NCBI GenBank assembly: GCA_035399665.1
Contig: DAOPJM010000060.1
Coordinates: 1-7,085, forward strand
DNA length: 7,085 nucleotides
Direction of reading: 5' to 3'
Source of the DNA: DAOPJM01 sp035399665
Lineage (GTDB): Bacteria; Bacillota; Clostridia; Christensenellales; CAG-138
Position 1 is the first letter of the stretch. The number at the start of each line of letters is the position of its first letter. The position numbers were made by a program, and so were the translations under genes. Shown one piece after another: positions 5,417 to 7,085 of the stretch. The notes under the pieces were generated by a model. The model was not told where the DNA came from. It searched no databases and saw only the letters and a program-made list of their open reading frames with translations.

Positions 5417-7085
5417 ATGACACGATATAAACCCAAAATGCTGCTCTCTCTGCTGCTGGCGCTGGTCATGGTCGTGACCATGCTCCCCATGACCGCGCTG
5501 GCGGCAGACGATACGGAGCTTACAGAAGCCCAAACAGAGGAAGTCTGTACCGACGAGAATTGCACCCACGAGCATGAACAGTCGGGCGAAACCGAAGCAT
5601 CCGATGTTTATGAGATTCAGTCCGACACGGAGATAACGGAAACTGTTGACCCGGTTGTGACCGATGAAGTCCTCACTACTGAATCGCCGGAAGTCTCAGA
5701 CGAAGCCCAGAATTCCGGCTTTGAGTGGGATTTTGACGCAGACTGTGGCGAGCTGTTTATCTACGGTACCGGCGCTCCCGAAACCTTTACCTCCGCTGAC
5801 GATCAGCCGTGGGCGGCTTTCCGCGAAAGAATCGTAGCCGTTCACATGGATGATTATGACGGCCTGACCGTGGACAGCATCGCCTATTGGTTTTCGGGCT
5901 GCGTAAATCTGGAATATGCAGAAATCGCCGCGAGTGTCCGTGAGATCGGCTATCACGCCTTCAATAATTGTAAATCGCTGCAAAGTCTTGTGTTCTTCCA
6001 CGAAGATTCATTTCCGTCTCTCGTTCAAGGTGCTTTTACCACAAATCATCCGATTGACTGGACAAAGGGATATGACCCGCGCCTGCATATCACGGTCATG
6101 GAGGACGGGATGCTCGATAATATCTGTGCCTATGATTGGGGCGCAGATGACTGTCCTGTTACCGCAAGCAATGATTACGGCGGAGCGGCTACCTATTCAC
6201 TGACCGCTGCGTCTTTGGCTGCTACTCGTGCCGTTGGGTATTGCTCGTCCTGCAAAACAACCTGCGCGTATACCGAAGCGTATGAACAATGGACGGCAAG
6301 CGTGCATTGCCACCGGCTTTGGTGCTCCAACTGCGGATACGATCAGGCAGGTGGTGTTCTCGGAGAAGCTCATGTGTTTTCTCACTACAATTCAAGCTAT
6401 GACCGCTGTACCTACTGCGGTTATCTGACCGCCTGCACCTGCACCCCCGCTTGCACCCATCCGTCCTATACGACAACGTGGGTAACAAGCTGTCAGTGGG
6501 AGCGTTACTGCAGCTCATGCGGCGCGTATCTCGGCTCCGGCACAACGCATGGGCCGTACACCTACGGGAGCTGGACGTATTACTCCGCCTCTCAGCACCG
6601 GCGTTCCTACACCTGTTCCTACGGTGATAGCGGCACTTACTACGAATATGGAAACCACTCGCTCACAACGCAGTATTCGCAGTACAGCGGCACTCAGCAC
6701 AGCGTCCGAAGCTACTGCGCGACCTGTAGTTCGTATGTCGGCTCTACAAGCTATGCAAATCACAGCTTCACCTATGGCGCATGGCAGTCCTATTCCGCGA
6801 CGCAGCACCGGCGATTGAAAACCTGCTCTGTCTGCGGGTACAGCGAATATGAGTATTCAAGCCATGCTCTCAGCTACGGAAGCTGGACGAACTATTCTGC
6901 GTCGCAGCACCGGCGCTCCGTTAGCTGCTCCACCTGTGGGTACAGCACAACGGAAACAGCAAACCATTCGCTTGTTTATGGAGGCTGGACGGCTATCTCG
7001 GACGCGCAGCATCAGCGAACAATCACTTGCTCTGGCTGTTCATATAGCAACACCGACACGGGCAACCACACCGATGCGGACGGCG
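5417..7085 (+). CDS. Large secreted protein with BspA-like LRR and CxxC/His repeats (3' truncated)
   Basis: Open from ATG 5417 to the window edge: 556 codons, no stop. GGGGG (5405-5409) sits seven bases upstream, and only 12 bases separate it from the previous stop. Residues 1-29 are a signal peptide (MTRYKPK, hydrophobic core, ALA before cleavage). Residues about 30-100 are an acidic Thr/Glu-rich linker with a CTDENCTHEHE motif. Residues about 100-210 match the BspA-type leucine-rich segment found on gut bacterial surface proteins: WDFDADCGELFIYGTG, then QPWAAFRERIVAVHM, AYWFSGCVNLEYAEI and VREIGYHAFNNCKSLQSL. From residue 276 on, CxxC pairs recur (CSSC, CSNC, CTYC, CSSC, CATC, CSVC, CSTC, CSGC), in the last 170 residues as regular repeats. 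Such C-S-x-C-G repeats occur in large Firmicutes adhesin-like proteins. An LPXTG or other anchor may lie beyond the edge. An adhesin or fibre tip is plausible but inferred. Confidence 0.85.
   Translation, partial: MTRYKPKMLLSLLLALVMVVTMLPMTALAADDTELTEAQTEEVCTDENCTHEHEQSGETEASDVYEIQSDTEITETVDPVVTDEVLTTESPEVSDEAQNSGFEWDFDADCGELFIYGTGAPETFTSADDQPWAAFRERIVAVHMDDYDGLTVDSIAYWFSGCVNLEYAEIAASVREIGYHAFNNCKSLQSLVFFHEDSFPSLVQGAFTTNHPIDWTKGYDPRLHITVMEDGMLDNICAYDWGADDCPVTASNDYGGAATYSLTAASLAATRAVGYCSSCKTTCAYTEAYEQWTASVHCHRLWCSNCGYDQAGGVLGEAHVFSHYNSSYDRCTYCGYLTACTCTPACTHPSYTTTWVTSCQWERYCSSCGAYLGSGTTHGPYTYGSWTYYSASQHRRSYTCSYGDSGTYYEYGNHSLTTQYSQYSGTQHSVRSYCATCSSYVGSTSYANHSFTYGAWQSYSATQHRRLKTCSVCGYSEYEYSSHALSYGSWTNYSASQHRRSVSCSTCGYSTTETANHSLVYGGWTAISDAQHQRTITCSGCSYSNTDTGNHTDADG
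6548..7066 (+). repeat. Five tandem 34-36-residue CxxC/His repeats
   Basis: Units begin with His codons at 6548, 6656, 6761, 6863 and 6965, giving lengths of 36, 35, 34, 34 and 34 residues; a sixth starts at 7067. The consensus is H-S-L-x-YG-x-W-x-x-YSA-x-QHRR-x-x-x-CSxCGYS followed by about eight polar residues. A shorter degenerate copy (30 residues) precedes at 6458. Unit 1 has CSYG in place of the second cysteine, and unit 2 has lost YGxW. The last three are the most alike, suggesting recent expansion by 102-bp steps. Metal binding by the C and H residues is possible but unproven. Confidence 0.85.

Noticed and set aside
5413..5430. ATG at 5413 as start of the large secreted protein
   Set aside because: That frame ends after five codons (MNDTI then TAA). 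The signal-peptide frame begins at ATG 5417.
4184..5575. Long minus-strand open frame (463 codons) across the secreted genes
   Set aside because: It is the antisense of three genes with signal peptides, good ribosome binding sites and clear paralogy. Its product is a His/Arg/Gly-rich composition typical of shadow frames in GC-rich sequence.
5916..6818. Several short open frames on both strands (such as 5916-6203, 6222-6545, 6549-6818)
   Set aside because: All lie inside the large secreted gene in other frames. They are low-complexity Arg/Ser/Thr-rich and have no ribosome binding sites.
6242..7066. Reading the CxxC pairs as haem-binding (cytochrome c) motifs
   Set aside because: The pairs are CxxC followed by Gly, Ser or Lys, not the CxxCH required for covalent haem attachment.

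Overview
The window looks like part of an integrative and conjugative element (ICE) or related plasmid-like element from a gut-type Clostridia (Oscillospirales/Lachnospirales-like) genome. The evidence is a RepA_N-type initiator with a DUF6017-like tail, a ParB-like protein, a DpnD/PcfM-DUF3846 protein, strong AGGAGG-type ribosome binding sites, GC-rich codon use, and secreted proteins of the BspA-LRR / CxxC-repeat kind common in gut Firmicutes. The host assignment is inference. No relaxase, coupling protein, integrase or att site lies in the window. All genes are on the + strand.

Left half, replication and maintenance (1-2857). The tail of an unidentified Cys-rich gene (ends 138) overlaps the start of the initiator gene by four bases (GTGA). 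The initiator gene (135-1031) carries an AT-richer internal linker with inverted repeats and three 15-bp direct repeats, which is a candidate origin inside the gene. A hairpin with a short T tract separates it from a parB-like gene (1077-1715). That gene is interrupted by exactly 100 Ns, almost certainly a placeholder gap that hides most of its central domains. A very acidic 174-aa protein (1732-2253) follows. It overlaps by 14 bases a 205-aa DpnD/PcfM plus DUF3846 protein (2240-2857). A second hairpin with five Ts closes this block.

Right half, exported proteins (2968-7085). Five consecutive genes encode a single-pass membrane protein with an outer domain (2968-3522), two secreted 202-aa paralogs about two-thirds identical to each other (3556-4164 and 4214-4822), a shorter diverged third relative (4898-5404), and the start of a large secreted protein that runs off the end (5417-7085). 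The large protein has a signal peptide, an acidic linker, a BspA-like leucine-rich segment, and then CxxC/His repeats with a period settling at 34 residues. The leader of the third paralog folds into a 16-bp hairpin with a GNRA-type GCAA loop.

Taken together, the replication block probably maintains the element, while the exported block looks like a cargo or conjugation-associated surface module (membrane anchor, three small beta-rich subunits, large repeat protein). Its function is not known to me. A role in cell-cell contact, mating-pair adhesion or host-surface binding is inference only. The module, the hairpin in its middle and the intragenic repeats in the initiator gene are the parts most worth following up.
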